A DNA stretch of 64,000 nucleotides from Salvator merianae (lineage: Eukaryota > Chordata > Lepidosauria > Squamata > Teiidae), in NCBI GenBank assembly GCA_003586115.2, contig QVOM02000042.1, positions 71,298,101 to 71,362,100 of the forward strand. The letters run 5' to 3'. The position numbers were made by a program, and so were the translations under genes. This document shows, in pieces, positions 13,163 to 26,149 of the stretch; position 1 is the stretch's first letter; each line of letters starts with the position of its first letter. Below the pieces are notes generated by a model. That model did no database searches, was not told the origin of the DNA, and saw nothing but the letters and a program-made list of their open reading frames with translations.

Positions 13163-15777
13163 ATGGCACTGAGTCTTGAAAGTTATACGAAGTAGGGAGC
13201 TTTGAACAACCACTCCAATTCCTTGCAGAAGTGATGGCCTAGACAAAAAAGGCATTTCCTTGCCAAGCATTGTTTTTGTAATTTTCAAAATCTAATGATG
13301 CAGTTCCAAACAGTGCTTTCATCTTTGACAACATATCCCGGCACTCTGGGGGGGGGGGGGACAAACCAAAAACCTTGGAAGTGAGCTTTTCAACAAAAAA
13401 ATTAGTTTATGACCTAGTATAATGCAGAGAGGGGGGCGAATTTGCACTACAAATAATGGATTAGTCCTGTACTTGATCAACAGCCTAAGTGCCTGTATCG
13501 CCATTGCAAAGTCTGAACTGGCATCCAGTGCAAGTTCAGTTGCTGCCAGGACAATCTGAACACTGTGGATGACTACGCAGCTGTAGTCATGCAACCCACC
13601 CCCCTGTGCTGCGCAGCACATGAAAGAGGTGCGGAACCACCTTCCCAGGAGTCAGACTGTGGACTACGATTGAATTGTTCACAGCTGGATCACTCTGGGG
13701 AGGTGTTAGGAAACTCTGTGTGAGCTATGGCTCTCTTTGCATGCAGATGGGGCTGACCAGCAAGCAAATATAGGCGCTCCAGCTAATAAGTGCAAAGTTC
13801 CAGAGTATTTAGCTGGATTGTTAACTGAGAGCTGAAGTGTCTGATCATGGAAAACTCTAATCTCTGGATCCTTTCTGATGGGACTGCTTATTTATCTGTC
13901 CTACTGCCAGCTGTCCAAAATATCATGGAACCAGGCAGTGTCCATGTATGACATCATTTTCCATTTTTAGTACAGTACTAAGCCAAAACCAACAACAAGA
14001 AATAGACAGAGCCTTCTCTGACAATATTCTGAGGTGGAGAGGTCTTTTGTTTAAGGAATCCTATATAAAATACTACCTTCTCTTGGGTTGCATCATTTAT
14101 TGTACTCTTTCTGCAGTAAAGAGTTTCCACTACACATTCCTTGTGGAATGTCTTAACCTACTTTTGTGCTGGCTCAACAGCTCTGCCTGCCTTCTGCTTC
14201 TGCTATGTCTCCTGTTTCCTTTTCCTGACAGTGATCTTTGCATCCTTTGGAAGCCAGTCCTGTGTGCTAATATCCGCCGAGGTTCCAGTTTTTAGGCTCC
14301 TTCCAGTGTTTTCCATTAATAAAGCCATGCAGTGATTTAACATCCCATATCTTAATTTCCAAGACAGTTCAGATGCTCCGGGTGCTAGATGGTGTTACAA
14401 GATGTCAGATGGTTTCACAAGAATGCTATGCCACAGGTCATTCCTTTCCCTTAATAATTACTAAGTAATTAATTGCAACGTAAAGCAGCAAAGGGAGAGA
14501 GACAAAAACTAGGTAGGTTAGAGAATTTGGCAAGCTTCTCTTCCTTCCTTCCTTCCTCCATGTTTGTACTTGAAAGGCCCTATAGATGAGCATAAACTAC
14601 TTTTTTTTAATTTTGGTAATCCAAGAAGAACTGTGGCAAGCTTACGAAAATTTGTAACATTACTGAAGGACTGCTTTAGTTTATATTTACCCTTGATTGT
14701 TGAGTGGTGTACCATCATACTGAACTGGAAACCTAGATATTTATAGTTCAAATCTCACTTTACCTGTTAATTCACCAGCTGACCAGAGAGAGCAGTTGTT
14801 CCCTCAGCCTCTGTTCCAATACGGACAATGTGAGGTTCATTATCAGGTTGTTTAAAGAACTATTGAACTGATGTGTGAGAATCATATTAACAAGATGCAC
14901 AAGATTAACTAAAACCATTCGCTGTTTACCTGATGTTCACAAATTTAATCCCAAGTAAAAATAATAACAAAAATGCAACTCACACATGCAATTTCTTTAG
15001 CAGCAATGGATATGACTTCCTCTAATCAAAGACAATAGCTTTGTTTCCTTCATAATCATTTTTACATATCACCACAAAACAATGGAAGTTTTCAGAACAT
15101 TTATGACTTCCTTCAAGGGTTTTTCTCCACCAGTGACCAAGTCAAGACATTAGAACCCACAGCCTACCTAATAAAAACCTTTCCTGGAACACAATGTGTA
15201 TTCCCACTTCAACCATATCCATCCACAATATGCCTTGAAAGCAAAACTGGGTTTGTTCAACCAAAAAGGAAAAGGGAAACCAGCAAGAACAGCTGCATTT
15301 TGCTAAAATATATTAGAGGATTTGATAAAATACAGTAAGACTTCATCACTAAAACTAAGATCATAATAGTCTTGAGATCACCTAGAAATCTGTAACACTA
15401 TATATGCAGATATTCCAAAGTTGTTATTTATTTTGAAATATAATTTATACATCACTGTTTTTAGAACATGGACAATATTCCAGTGCCTTTGAGGAACATA
15501 CATCAAACTGACAATATTAAGGATAGAAATGTATTCCTCAAAAATGCATTCAACCCACATAATAGCCCTCGGCTCAGAGCAGCCAATATGGTGCCATCCA
15601 GGTGTAGCATTGTCATCAGGCTCCAACAGTATGAGAGCTGCTTGGAGACATGTCCTTTATTTGCATAATATCAGCCAGAGAGCAAGTGGACTATAGAGGA
15701 TGACTGTAATGCATGTAAGAGTCTTGTGAGGATGGAGCAGTTGAATTAGTTTTTCCAGCAATGGCAAGCACTTCTGT
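13163..15777. other. No gene recognised; TTCC run at 14538-14556
   Basis: Holds the G13 run at 13348-13360, a short (TTCC)n tract and otherwise AT-rich unique-looking sequence. The overlapping open frames at 13948-14335 are hydrophobic by composition only and lack any domain. Confidence 0.5.
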
Positions 15778-16262
15778 GGCTTCATCCAGACAGGGTGTAC
15801 TTTCTAGGAGTATCTTGCAGCTATCTTGGGATTGCCAGACATGTCTGTGACAATCCCAACATGGCCCTGGAATACTGAGGTGAAATCTTGGAATATTGTT
15901 ATAGTGGGAAAAAGAACTCTTAACCTGTGATTTTGTGCTATAGCGATATTGACTGACCTGTCTGGACACTGCTGCCAGAAGCCACCATCTTGAAAATAGC
16001 CACCGTGCATGTGCATGGTCCGAAAATGACAGCCATGCATGTGCATGTGGTAGCAATTGCACCCTTCCAGGTATTTTGTGCCATCAAAATACTTGGATAT
16101 ATGCATCATGCCATTGTGGAAACAAGCGTCAGATGAGGTAAGTGCCTGCACTTGTCCTACACTGTTGCCCACCTATCTGGGCAACAAGCAATTATTCCTG
16201 AGGAGCTTTACTCTGGAATATTGCTAAATAGCTGGATTTTCAAATGACTTCTGGAGGCAGCC
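15778..16262. mobile_element. ~485-bp MITE, 'TCCAGACA' terminal family, copy 1
   Basis: It starts GGCTTCATCCAGACAGGG and its far end, inverse-complemented, starts GGCTGCCTCCAGAAG. These are imperfect terminal inverted repeats of about 18 bp. Inside, 15828-16131 aligns by eye with 43409-43707: the same 'gggattgccagacatgtctg' opening, 'tgaccatggtgcatgcac'-like block and 'catgccattgtgg..acaagcg' ending. No transposase is encoded. The overlapping frames of 122-123 aa on the minus strand are by-products. Confidence 0.7.
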
Positions 16263-19200
16263 AGTGTCTTGTTGGGAAAGCCACACAGAGGTGCCCATGC
16301 AATCAACAAGGAGTTCGTCACAACTTGGTGGTACCTGATAACAACAATAAAGCCACCCACACAGCAAGAACTGGACAGATAAGGCACTAATGCAAACTGC
16401 TCCCATTGCCAGTGTCAAAATTTACCATAATATAGTAGTATACAAAATATACTGGTATACAAAAAAAAAATGTTGCTGGTAATCTACCACATGAGAACAC
16501 ACTAAAAACAAGGCAAGAAGGCAAGCATTTTTCCATGCAGTCATTAGGAGTCCATCTTGACTTGACAGAACCTAACCACAACAGCCTATCACTTAAGTTA
16601 TGCCATGGATTGTGTGTTGTATGAACAATACCAAGAGGTCTTCTGCAGAATATTCCAGGACCGTAAAGAAAACTAAGAGAAGAAACAGACTATTTTCTTC
16701 TTCTGTCTAAAGTTGCTCTTGGTCATATATATAGGTTTCCAGTCAACTAAAAGACAATGAATTTTAATCAGTTATGATTGTATTGTACTTAGTTTTCTGC
16801 AGGACAACAATATAACTGAATTGGGTGAAGGAGCTCAAGAGTCTATCACCAAGTGGCAAGATTCATCAGGGAAGCAAATATACAGTACTCTCAAAGCCAC
16901 CACAATAATCTTATTAAAGCAAGTTCGAGATGCTAATCAAGCAATCTGCCGCATATTATTCACTCATAAAGAGTATTATATAATATCAAGAACTCATAGT
17001 GTAAGTGAAAGTCTGATAATGGCAGAACTCCCAAGCATTCACTCACACACAGAATACCTAGCACACCTTATCTTATAGCTTTCCCCAAGGACATCTTACA
17101 TTGATTGCTTAGATCTAGTGCTCTATCAAAAAGGAGATCACCAATAGAGAACCCAAGGGCAAAGTGATATGTTTCAGGGCTTCCTTTACCACAATTTATT
17201 GGTTCCACAGTTCTGGGTTGGCAAAGGTGGCTACCTTTGAAAAGTACCTAGAGCTGAAAAATTTCTCAGTACCCTTTCAGCATTGGCTGCATCTATACAC
17301 AAGATAATGCTTCATCACCTGGGAAGTGAGGTGAGCAAATGATCATACTCTAGAGATGGCTACTTCCTGCCCAAGGTTCCCTCAGAAGGGGCACATCTCC
17401 CTGAGAGCAGAAAAATAGCTCTGCCTGGGGAATCTACTACGGGCTTGAACACTCATCTAAGGTTAATTCAATGGCCAGAGTTCCTGTCACTAGACTTGTC
17501 CACAACTGGAGCACCAGATGTGGCTTCTTTTGTGGCTTCTGCAGCAGTGTTCTGTCCACAGATTGGTTCCAGCAGCACTGCAGGGCTGCTTCAGAGTTTT
17601 TGCAGCATGGCTGGGCTTCTCTGGCCCACAAACTGGCAGCAATTCTCAGCTAGCCATGAACTGGTCCGTCGGTGACTCATGTAGATGAATTCCATCTTAA
17701 ATTCTATCTACTTGACTCCCCACAACTCCTATCAAATAACTTCACTGGAAAAGCCATAGATCCATTTTCATTGTACTTCTTTGCATAGCCATCACTGAAA
17801 GCAAAGGCTCTTCTCTTTACTCCAGTGTGGAGGAATGATGTGTGTGAAATTAGCAATCAGAGTGGGTGGTGCCCACAGCATGCACTCAAAAATCTAAATG
17901 TGCCCACAAGGCTCAAAAAGCTGGTTAGCCCTCTTGAAGAAAGTTGCCATTCTGTAATGAGTATAATCCTGTTCTTGGTAATGGGTGTTTTCCTTTTCTC
18001 TAGTCATTCACATTTACATAGTCATTCACATTCACATAGATCACCAAATCTACCGGGTTTGGTAGAAAAATGATGCATGCGTATTGCATTGAAAAGCATA
18101 CAATATCCAGTGCCCTCAATCAACTTTTCTATGCTCACCTTAAAATATGCAGGGTTTTTTTAACTCTTCAGTGTATATTCATCATGGCATTATATAAATT
18201 ATAACTAAGTTCTTCCATCCCTTCATTTCTGACTCTCTTGAGGAAAAAAAGAAAGAGTGCTTCAGAGATAACAGATGAAGTCAAGAAATAATTCAGACGA
18301 GTTTCTGAAATTCTGTTCCTTCAACCAAGAAGATAGTTGAACTTAAGATAATTATCATTTGCCTGTCTTCCCCCTCCTCTTTCTTCTCTCAGCACTGGCA
18401 CAGAAACCATGCTATTTTAACTTCTTTCCTGTTCTCCCAGTTCTTCTGGAACATTTTATTTTCAACAGTCAACTCATCTGGAATACTGCCACAATGAAGT
18501 TCATCCATTATGTTAACTGTGTCTCTTCCAGCAGCAACTATCACCTTTTGATTCAAGAAAGTATCACCGTTATTTGAAATTATTTCTACCTCACACATTT
18601 TAGTACTTATAGCTTCACTCCCAACATCTTTCCAAAAGTTCTACATTCAGTTCTTAAACATTAGAAGAAAAAAAGTGATAAGGGTTTAAGACTTTCTAAA
18701 ATGAAAACTATAATGGGATGGTTAATGAAGAAACTGGTCTGACAATATTGCTTGTTCTTGTCATTATAAAAATACTGAAAAGGAAATCTTCCAGTTACTT
18801 ATTTCTACACTTAAAACCTCAACTTATTTTTATATGACAGGTACATATAATATGTAGCCCTTTCAGGTGGGAAGTCTTCATTGCAGCATTAAAATCAAGT
18901 GATGCAACGAGAACAAAAACATGCCAGGTATTTTTCCTGAATCAGATTAAAGCAACATTCACAAACCAGTTTGCCAAAATCAGGACTAGACAATCAAAAC
19001 ACCCCTCAGTCTGTTTCCAAAAGCATCCAAACATATACCTCTGAAAGATCACAAACCTTCTATGAAGACATGCACATAAACATACTACAGTAACATGTGA
19101 TTATTAATGAAGTTCACTCTACTGTTATGGACAGATGCTCTACAAATTTTTATAAACCTTAAGCCGTTTATACTAGTGGCCATTATACATTTGGGAACTA

Positions 19201-19296
19201 TTGATCTCCTGAGTTCCATCATATAGAAAAGTTGGATAAGTGTGTATCCACTGTGCAATATATCTTGAGATCCAATGTACAGAGATCAATGCAGCA
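16263..19296. other. No gene recognised
   Basis: AT-rich unique-looking DNA. Around 18002-18041 there is a small direct repeat of 'attcacattcacatag' type. The short frames do not resemble known proteins. Confidence 0.5.
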
Positions 19297-19885
19297 TCTA
19301 AGAAATGTCTCACTGGATTGGACCTGTGACTCATTTAGTCCAGCAGTCTGCTCTCACAGGATCAACTAGCAGGGAAACCCACCAGCTTTTGGAGGCATAA
19401 CACCTTCTCTTGCCATTAGAGCTAATAGCCATTGATAGTATGATTTCCATGGATTAGTCCAAACCATTTTTGAAACTATCCAAACTGGTAGCCAACCTAA
19501 GATTTCAAGGGAGTGAATTCTAGGATTTAGCTTCATTGGGTGATCTCCAGTCCTAATATTTTGGGAAAGAGAGAAAAACTTCTTCCTATCCACTTTATCC
19601 ACACCATTCACATTTTTATACATCTCTATCATGTCTTCTCTCATTCCTCTCCTTTTATAGACTATACAAAGCCCTAGATGTTGCAACCTTTCTTCTTACA
19701 GAAGCTCTTCTAGCCCTTCAGATGCCATTCTCTAAACCTTCTCCAACTCTGCTACATCTTTTTGAGATATGGTGACCAAAACTGCACACAATATGCCAGA
19801 TGCAATCACGCCATCAATTTATATAAAGGCACCTCTGTTTTCAGTACCATTTTTTATTATCCTTAACATACTATTTATGTCATCC
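19297..19885 (-). mobile_element. LINE 3' end, CR1-clade
   Basis: Read on the minus strand, this is the C-terminal coding tail plus 3' UTR of a CR1-clade LINE. On the plus strand it shows the familiar squamate order: 'ggattggacctgtgactcatttagtccag', a 'catggattagtccaaacc' block, 'cttcctatccactttatcc', 'ctatcatgtcttctctcattcctctcc' and 'gatatggtgaccaaaactgcacacaatatgccagatg'. The frame is broken by stops and the copy is 5'-truncated. The same 3' end occurs at 33683 (minus) and 58766 (plus). Confidence 0.75.
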
Positions 19886-19889
19886 TGTT

Positions 19890-20012
19890 AGGTTGAGAGA
19901 TGACGACTAATGTAAGATCACGCAGTGAGCTTTCATGGCCAATGGAGTATTTTAAGTTAGATTCGCCTAAGTTCTAGCCTAATGCTCTAGACCTTAAACC
20001 ACACTACAGTTC
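19890..20012 (-). mobile_element. Sauria-type SINE fragment abutting the LINE tail
   Basis: Inverse-complemented, it starts with a tRNA-like head (from about 20012), passes a B-box-like 'ggcgaatcta' and a 'gccatgaaagctcactg' block, and stops at 'ctctcaacctaac'. In complete copies this is where 'cctcacagggttgttgtgagg' would follow. It is 3'-truncated and diverged. Confidence 0.6.
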
Positions 20013-23000
20013 TTCTCTTGGTCCTAGTGATGTCCAAGCTTTATATCAGAAGAGGGCTTACATATATCTTGAGAATTAAGCCATTCTATTGGGTGTTGTC
20101 TCCCACCCCAGTTTGATATTTCTTGACTGATCCTCTTTCAACTTGTCAGTATCTGGGCAATGTTCACAGGAAAGAGAATACCATGTCATCTGAAGTGAAG
20201 AATCTGACACTGTACTTTAGGTACCTAGAGTAAGTGTGCTGTTCACCTACTGCAAAGATGATGCTCTGGCAAGTGATTAACATATGTGTGTCCTCTTTAG
20301 AGAAAGAATGGAATGTTGGGAACCATTTGTCATGCATCTTCTGCTTTAATTTTTCTTATCGAAAGTCCTACCGTAAAAGTTGTATTTGTCTTCTACTACT
20401 CAGCTTGTGATGCAACCTAAATGTTAGTTTTCCAGCCACAAGAGAAATTATTTTAAATGTCCAGATAAAATACTGTATCTTTCTATGTCTGTAATACACA
20501 GAGGAAGGGGAAGCAAATCAAAAGGCTAATTAATGGTTCCCTATGCAATCAGTGTCTATTAAGGAGGTGTTTCACAATGTGCCAATGTTGTACAAGGGAT
20601 CTTCTGTATCTTTAGATGCTCTTTGCAACATTTAATGCTTTTGAACTCTTGGTTACAGTGTAGCTAGCTATAGATAGACCTACCCACCCACTTCCTTGAA
20701 GCCTGAACAATTAGTATTAACCAGCATTGTGCTTTAGTTATTTATGATATTCATCAGTTTTCACAAACTTCATTCTCAGTGTGTTTTTTTCTGTTTCAAT
20801 AAAAGATCTATATTCTTTTTGTTTAATGTGAGGAATAAGCTGCAACATAAAAAACACTGTTACAAAACAGTAGGCTTGGAATTTGTTGCAATTCTAATTA
20901 TATTGCATTGAAGATAATCCGTGGCCACATCGCATAAGCTTATTTTAGCTTACCTGTGTTCTTGTCCCAACCAACAAAGAATATATATCTCCATATAATC
21001 CAAACTTAGAATTGGATTGTTATAAGAGTTCAGCACTTCCTTCCCTGCACTAACTAGCAATTTTTAGTGCCCAAAGAAACACAATCTCCTTTAACTTTTT
21101 CTTTCTCTGTCACAGTAATGTTACATCTGAACAACTGATAAACAAGTAGAACTTCATTCAAAACAAAATGCAACAATTTCATTTTCACTCCTCCAAAGTT
21201 TGCTAACAAGAACCATAAAGTCAAAAACGTCCTAATTTAGTTACAGAAAGGAATAATGGAGTTTGTTTTGCAATAAAGTACAAAACTGTGTTACAAATGA
21301 CTATAGAAGGATCTGTTGCCATCTGAGGTCAGCAATGTTAATTCTGATGGAATCTAAAAGATAGCCCATCATTCTAAGACTTAAAATCATCCCAAAATCT
21401 GAATAAATAAAACCACATTTAATATCTCTTTATATTAAGGGATATATTAATACAGCTTAGTTACTGTTGTCAAATTATTGTTTTCTGCACATAAGGGATG
21501 ATATAAGTGCCCAACAAATTGAACATGTACCATTTAATTGTTCTATTCTTTGGGGCCTAGCTGACCTCCATAATAAGTCCCTAAAATGAAGCAAAGAAAG
21601 GAAGCAAGCTGTTGCATGTTGAATGTATTTTGCTTGAGAATATCTTGAGAATGAATTGTCACTAGTTACAGGAAAAAAATTCTCCATACATTATATATTG
21701 TATTGGGTCATGGCCCAGAAACATATGATTAAAAAAAAAGCCTATCCTACTATTGCAGATGGTATATTAAAACCAAAATATGTTTCTGTATCAATCATGG
21801 TGTTATGTATGTCTTATGTACAGACCACTTTCATTTCATAGTGAAACATCTGAGTTTTTCCAATGATGTTCCTCAAAACTAACTACCTGAAAGATGTATG
21901 AGAAATGCAGCAACCAACTGATGTTTAGACTTAACAAAGGGGAAAATAAATGGCCACTTTATTATATATGTGCAAGTAATTTTGTCATTAGGTCTCTGAT
22001 CAAGTTCATCGTATGTCCATAACTCAATGGCTACCAACTCAAATGCAGACTTGCAGGCATGGAGTCGGAGACCACATGACACCAATTCAAAACAATGAAG
22101 GCAGATCACAGAGTTTAAATATTGAAATAACAATATACACACATGTATAAAACAACTCTTCAGCATTCTTTTTTAAAGAAAGAATATTCATGTGCTGTAA
22201 CTAAAGTGTGAGTTTTTGCTACAATCTGTATCAAGTAGATTTATTAGTAGTAAGAATAATAAGATTTTTTTTTAATTTTTTTAGAAAAAAAGAATGTCCC
22301 TAAACAATTATAATAGACACTTGTCTCTAAGGTCTTTTGCCAGATTAAAAAAAAAAGACCATTTGCCTTTCCTAGATCAATTGGCCTATATGTTCACAAT
22401 GCAGACCTTTGATGCAGACCTCTGAATTAACTTTACCTTCTGAAGAAGGTCCTTACTGTTGCTAAGAAAATTGCAGATATACATTTAGTCACCAGGAGTC
22501 ATGTTCAAATCAAGGACATCTTTAGTTTTTAATTCTACCTTAACATCAGAAAGAAACCACAATCCTTTTTTTCTTTTAAAACAGATAAGCCTAAATTCTT
22601 ATAAGTCAGATCTGCATTTTAGTAGGTTAGTCATCATGGAAAACAATAATAATTTGACTCAGTATCAAGTAATGGATGAGGCCTACCACACCATGATTAA
22701 AGATCATGCAAGGAATGTCTTGCACTGTACTGTTCTGCTTTGTTCCACTCTTCCCTCTCTAAACCATATGGTTCAAGTTTTTTATAAAAAAGTCCAGTTA
22801 TCTATTATAGGCCCCACAGATTTTCTTTTAAAATTAAAAATCACTAATTGTTTCATTTGCACATTCATTAAAAACATTAAGCTCTATCATCTAAGTTTGA
22901 GTAATTATATTGAAGAATTATGACTTTGCTGATGGCCTTCAGTTTAAGATGAGAGGCCCCATGATTATCTTCCCATGACTTTGACATATGCATAGATGCA

Positions 23001-23564
23001 TGTTGATATCACTCAATTTACTTTTCCAGTTTTCATCCTCACTAAGGAAACCCACACCCATTTGAGGAGTTCAAACATTCTCACCATCTCACTTTGCTTC
23101 ATCCTGTTTACCAGCAACTGAAAGCCACAACTAAGAAAATTCTAATGGTCACTGGTTCTGGAGAATCAGAGACACAGAAAAGTATAATGATAAATTTGAA
23201 CGATGCATCTGCTTGCTACACAGATACAATTTTTCATCAATTTAAGATGACTCTAAAGCAGCCCCTTACACTGTGTTGTCATCTATATGTTCCTGGAATT
23301 CATTTCCCATCAACTCCACTCATTAAAAGCCCAACAACTTCTGAAGGCCACCAGGCTAGAGAAAGCAGATCTAATGTATTACATATTGATACTTAGAAAC
23401 AATAGTGAAAGAGGAAGAGAAAATGAATGCCTTTCCTGAATTGCTATTATAATTCTGAAATAGTAGGTTCCATGAACTACATATAAAGTGTGAAACCACA
23501 ATGCAAGTAAATGTTCACATTTTGAGTTCCACCAAGTTTCAACTGAGTTAAGTACATGCTTGAA
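20013..23564. other. No gene recognised
   Basis: AT-rich sequence. The 140-codon frame at 22501-22923 is lysine/asparagine/leucine-rich from base composition and shows no domain. I see no repeat family. Confidence 0.5.
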
Positions 23565-23655
23565 GGTGCAATCCTATACCCACTTACCTGGAAATTAGCC
23601 CTATAGAACCCAGTGAGACTTATTTCAAAGTAGATGTGTACAGGACTGCACTGCA
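23565..23655. mobile_element. Short foldback repeat ('gcaatcctata' family)
   Basis: The left end 'ggtgcaatcctatacccactt' and the inverse complement of the right end 'gcagtgcagtcctgtacac' are inverted copies. The middle carries 'cccagtgagacttatttcaaagtag'. This is the abundant lizard palindromic repeat whose consensus I recall as 'gcaatcctatgcatgtctactcagaagtaag'. It has no coding capacity. Confidence 0.65.
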
Positions 23656-24829
23656 CCGTTTCCACTTAAATCAGTGGGATTTGAATATACTCAGATTTTC
23701 CGGGATTTTGATGAAAATTCTTATAAAATGCCAACATTTTTAGTTCCCAAAACTTGCATGTTAGGTTAATTTTTAAAATCACCAGTGAAATTCCTTCATA
23801 AACTATTTAAGATGGCTTTCAGAATTTGAGAAGAACCTACAACATCTTGATTCACTGTTTAAAAAATAAATTCACTATTAAAAATTAAAAATAAAATTAT
23901 ATACTCAGTCTCAAACAAACTTCCAAAATGTTAGTTTCCCAGAAGATACTATATTGTGCACTTCATTAGACTGAATGACTACTGCAAGGCCATCATAAAT
24001 TTTGATTGATTGACATTAATTTAATGTCATTCTGCAAAACGTTGTCAGCTTCACCAGATACTCAACTATTTTTTTTCATGGAAGCATATCTTTAATCAAT
24101 TGATTCAACCTCTTAGATACCATGAAGTTCAACCAGAGAACTATTTTTAAAGACTTAGTTTCTAAATGGAACTATAAAAGGAACAGGAGAAAATGTCCTT
24201 TTTGAACACAGGTCTGTCTCTTTCTCTGTGTCTCTGGAGAATCTAAGAAAGGAATCTATGAAACTTCCTCAAATCATCCATTTCCTGGAGTGAGAAGAGG
24301 CATCAAAAATGTTGCTCACTGAAGGAAAGAATTTGTCAAGCCAGGCTTTGCCAACAAAGCTTCAAAAAAAAATGGAGAAACATCCATAATTGCATGAGCA
24401 CTTCCCATCTCAGCTTTGTCTAGTGGAAAAGCCTGCCCTGCTCTCCCTCTCCTCCATTTTCTGGTGGAGCTAGAGAACATGACATGGCTTACCTGACTCA
24501 GATCACAGCCCTCTGTCCAACTATTCACTTCCTCTTAGACATGCAAGTACCTTCATGAGACAAAACAGACACACACACTCACACAAAGCAGCAGCAGAAA
24601 GCAAGCCCATATCTCGACATCTTTCTCTCCCCCACCAGAAGGTCCTTCTAAAACCAAGAGCAGAAAACTTTCTCTAGGGTTCAAAGGGGTTGAGTATCTG
24701 TTATAACAGAAGATTGTAACTGAAGATCTCTTAAGATCTACAGCAGAATCTTCCCCTTTATTTCAACCTTTCCACAGCACACAAGCAGAAACTAGAAAAG
24801 CTAAAGAAGAAAGAAGGCTGCTCCAAGAC
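23656..24829. other. Flank of GC-rich block; consensus minus-strand splice donor
   Basis: Mostly AT-rich until about 24400. On the minus strand, GTCAG|GTAAGC lies with its exon boundary between 24493 and 24492. It is the best donor-like site next to the GC-rich block, but an isolated donor match is weak evidence for an exon. Confidence 0.35.
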
Positions 24830-24957
24830 ATTGAGAAGAAGAAGAGAGAAGGAAGCTCAGAGTCTGTGTGTGCAAAAGAGAAGTAGCTTTGTGTTTTGGA
24901 GTCTGGACTGGAACCAAAGCAGACAGCTTGCAAATGGAGGACAAGGAGATAAAGAAA

Positions 24958-24982
24958 GGGGGGGAGGGCGATTGGGAGGGGG
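24958..24982 (+). other. G-quadruplex motif
   Basis: Four G tracts (7, 3, 3 and 4 G) with loops of one to six bases lie in the purine-rich shoulder of the candidate promoter block. Fits the usual G3+N1-7 rule. Folding in vivo is inference. Confidence 0.7.
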
Positions 24983-25229
24983 AGCTGAGCTGCTTCTCAT
25001 TCCCTGGAAAGCCATAGACACCAGGGAACTGAACAAGAAGTGAAGGTTTCTGCTAACCCCCCTTCCCTCTGCCTTGTCTATCTCTCTCTCCCTCTGAAAG
25101 AGCAGGACTGTGTGTAATGGCTTCTCTCCAGCTTAACCGCTGTCCTCTTCCAAGCCAGCCCTTTCAGAAACCACAGGCAAGGGGAGACCCCCACCATCTC
25201 AACTTCAAGGCGGGAGGCTTGATGACTGT

Positions 25230-25258
25230 GGGGGTGTGGGGAGGGTGGAGGGGGAGGG
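25230..25258 (+). other. G-quadruplex motif, five G tracts
   Basis: G tracts at 25230-25234, 25238-25241, 25243-25245, 25251-25254 and 25256-25258, with short loops. This is a stronger motif than the one at 24958 and sits about 400 bases before the CpG-rich core. Confidence 0.75.
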
Positions 25259-25635
25259 TGCTGGTAGTGGAAGGTCCAGTGTACCTGCCGGAAAGAAAGA
25301 GACCAGATTTGCGAGAAGAAACGAAGGAACAGAGAGGAAGAAAGAGAGAAAGAGAAAGCAAAGGGGGGAAAAAGAGGTCACCGGACTGCCTGGGTCGGAG
25401 GCAGCTTAGAGCTTGGAGCTCTCTCTCTCTCTCTTTTCCCCACCTCCCGCCTGTGATCCAATCACTTTCCCCACATCCAAGCCCCCAACTGCCCCCACAC
25501 ACTTCTGAGCTTCGCTCCTCTCACTTATCTCTCCCCACCACCACCACCACCACCACCTTAATGCAACAACAACAAAAAATTAATTAACTGCTTTTCTCCT
25601 CCTCCTCCTCCCACCAGCAGCAGCACCAGTTCCAG

Positions 25636-25793
25636 CGCCGCCGCCGCCGCCGCCGCCTCCTCCTCCTCCTTCTCCTCCTCCTCCCCCAATGCAAGAGAAG
25701 AAGAGACGGGGACTTCTCGCTCGCTCGCTTCCTCGCTAAACAAAACCACCGGTTCTACCACCAACAGTAGCGCCGCCGCCGCCGCCGCCGCCG
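25636..25793. repeat. Two (GCC)n runs
   Basis: Pure GCC/CCG runs of 21-24 bases at 25636-25656 and 25770-25793, separated by (TCC)n and a (TCGC)n run near 25717-25735. Such runs are typical of 5' UTRs and first exons. They account for much of the local CpG count. Confidence 0.9.
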
Positions 25794-26149
25794 ATTCGCC
25801 TGCCCCCTCCCCACCTCCCCTTCGGCTCGGCCGCCGAATGAATGGACCGCGGTGGGTTTTAAGGAAGAGTTGTTGTTAAAAAAAAAAAAGGAAGGAAGGA
25901 AGGAAAAAGGAAAAGAAAAGGCGGTGGGACAGCAGCAGAAGATCCCTCGCTAGCTCCCTCTTTCCGATTCGCTAGATCCTAGAGGGATTTTAATGGCAAG
26001 AACTTACAGGAAGGTCCCGGTGCTGGCAATGGTTTCGTTTCCAGTGGTCTCCTTTCTCTTCTTCTTCTTCTTGCAATTGTTCTGGAAGTTGTTTTTGCTA
26101 GTCTCATGTGCTCCTTGCCAGGTCTCAGCAATGGAGGATCGCCATCTTT

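Noticed and set aside
15691..16172. Histidine-rich minus-strand frames with repeated 'HMHMHG'
   Set aside because: They come from 'gcatgtgcatg' repeats inside a MITE that recurs without the frame at 43371.
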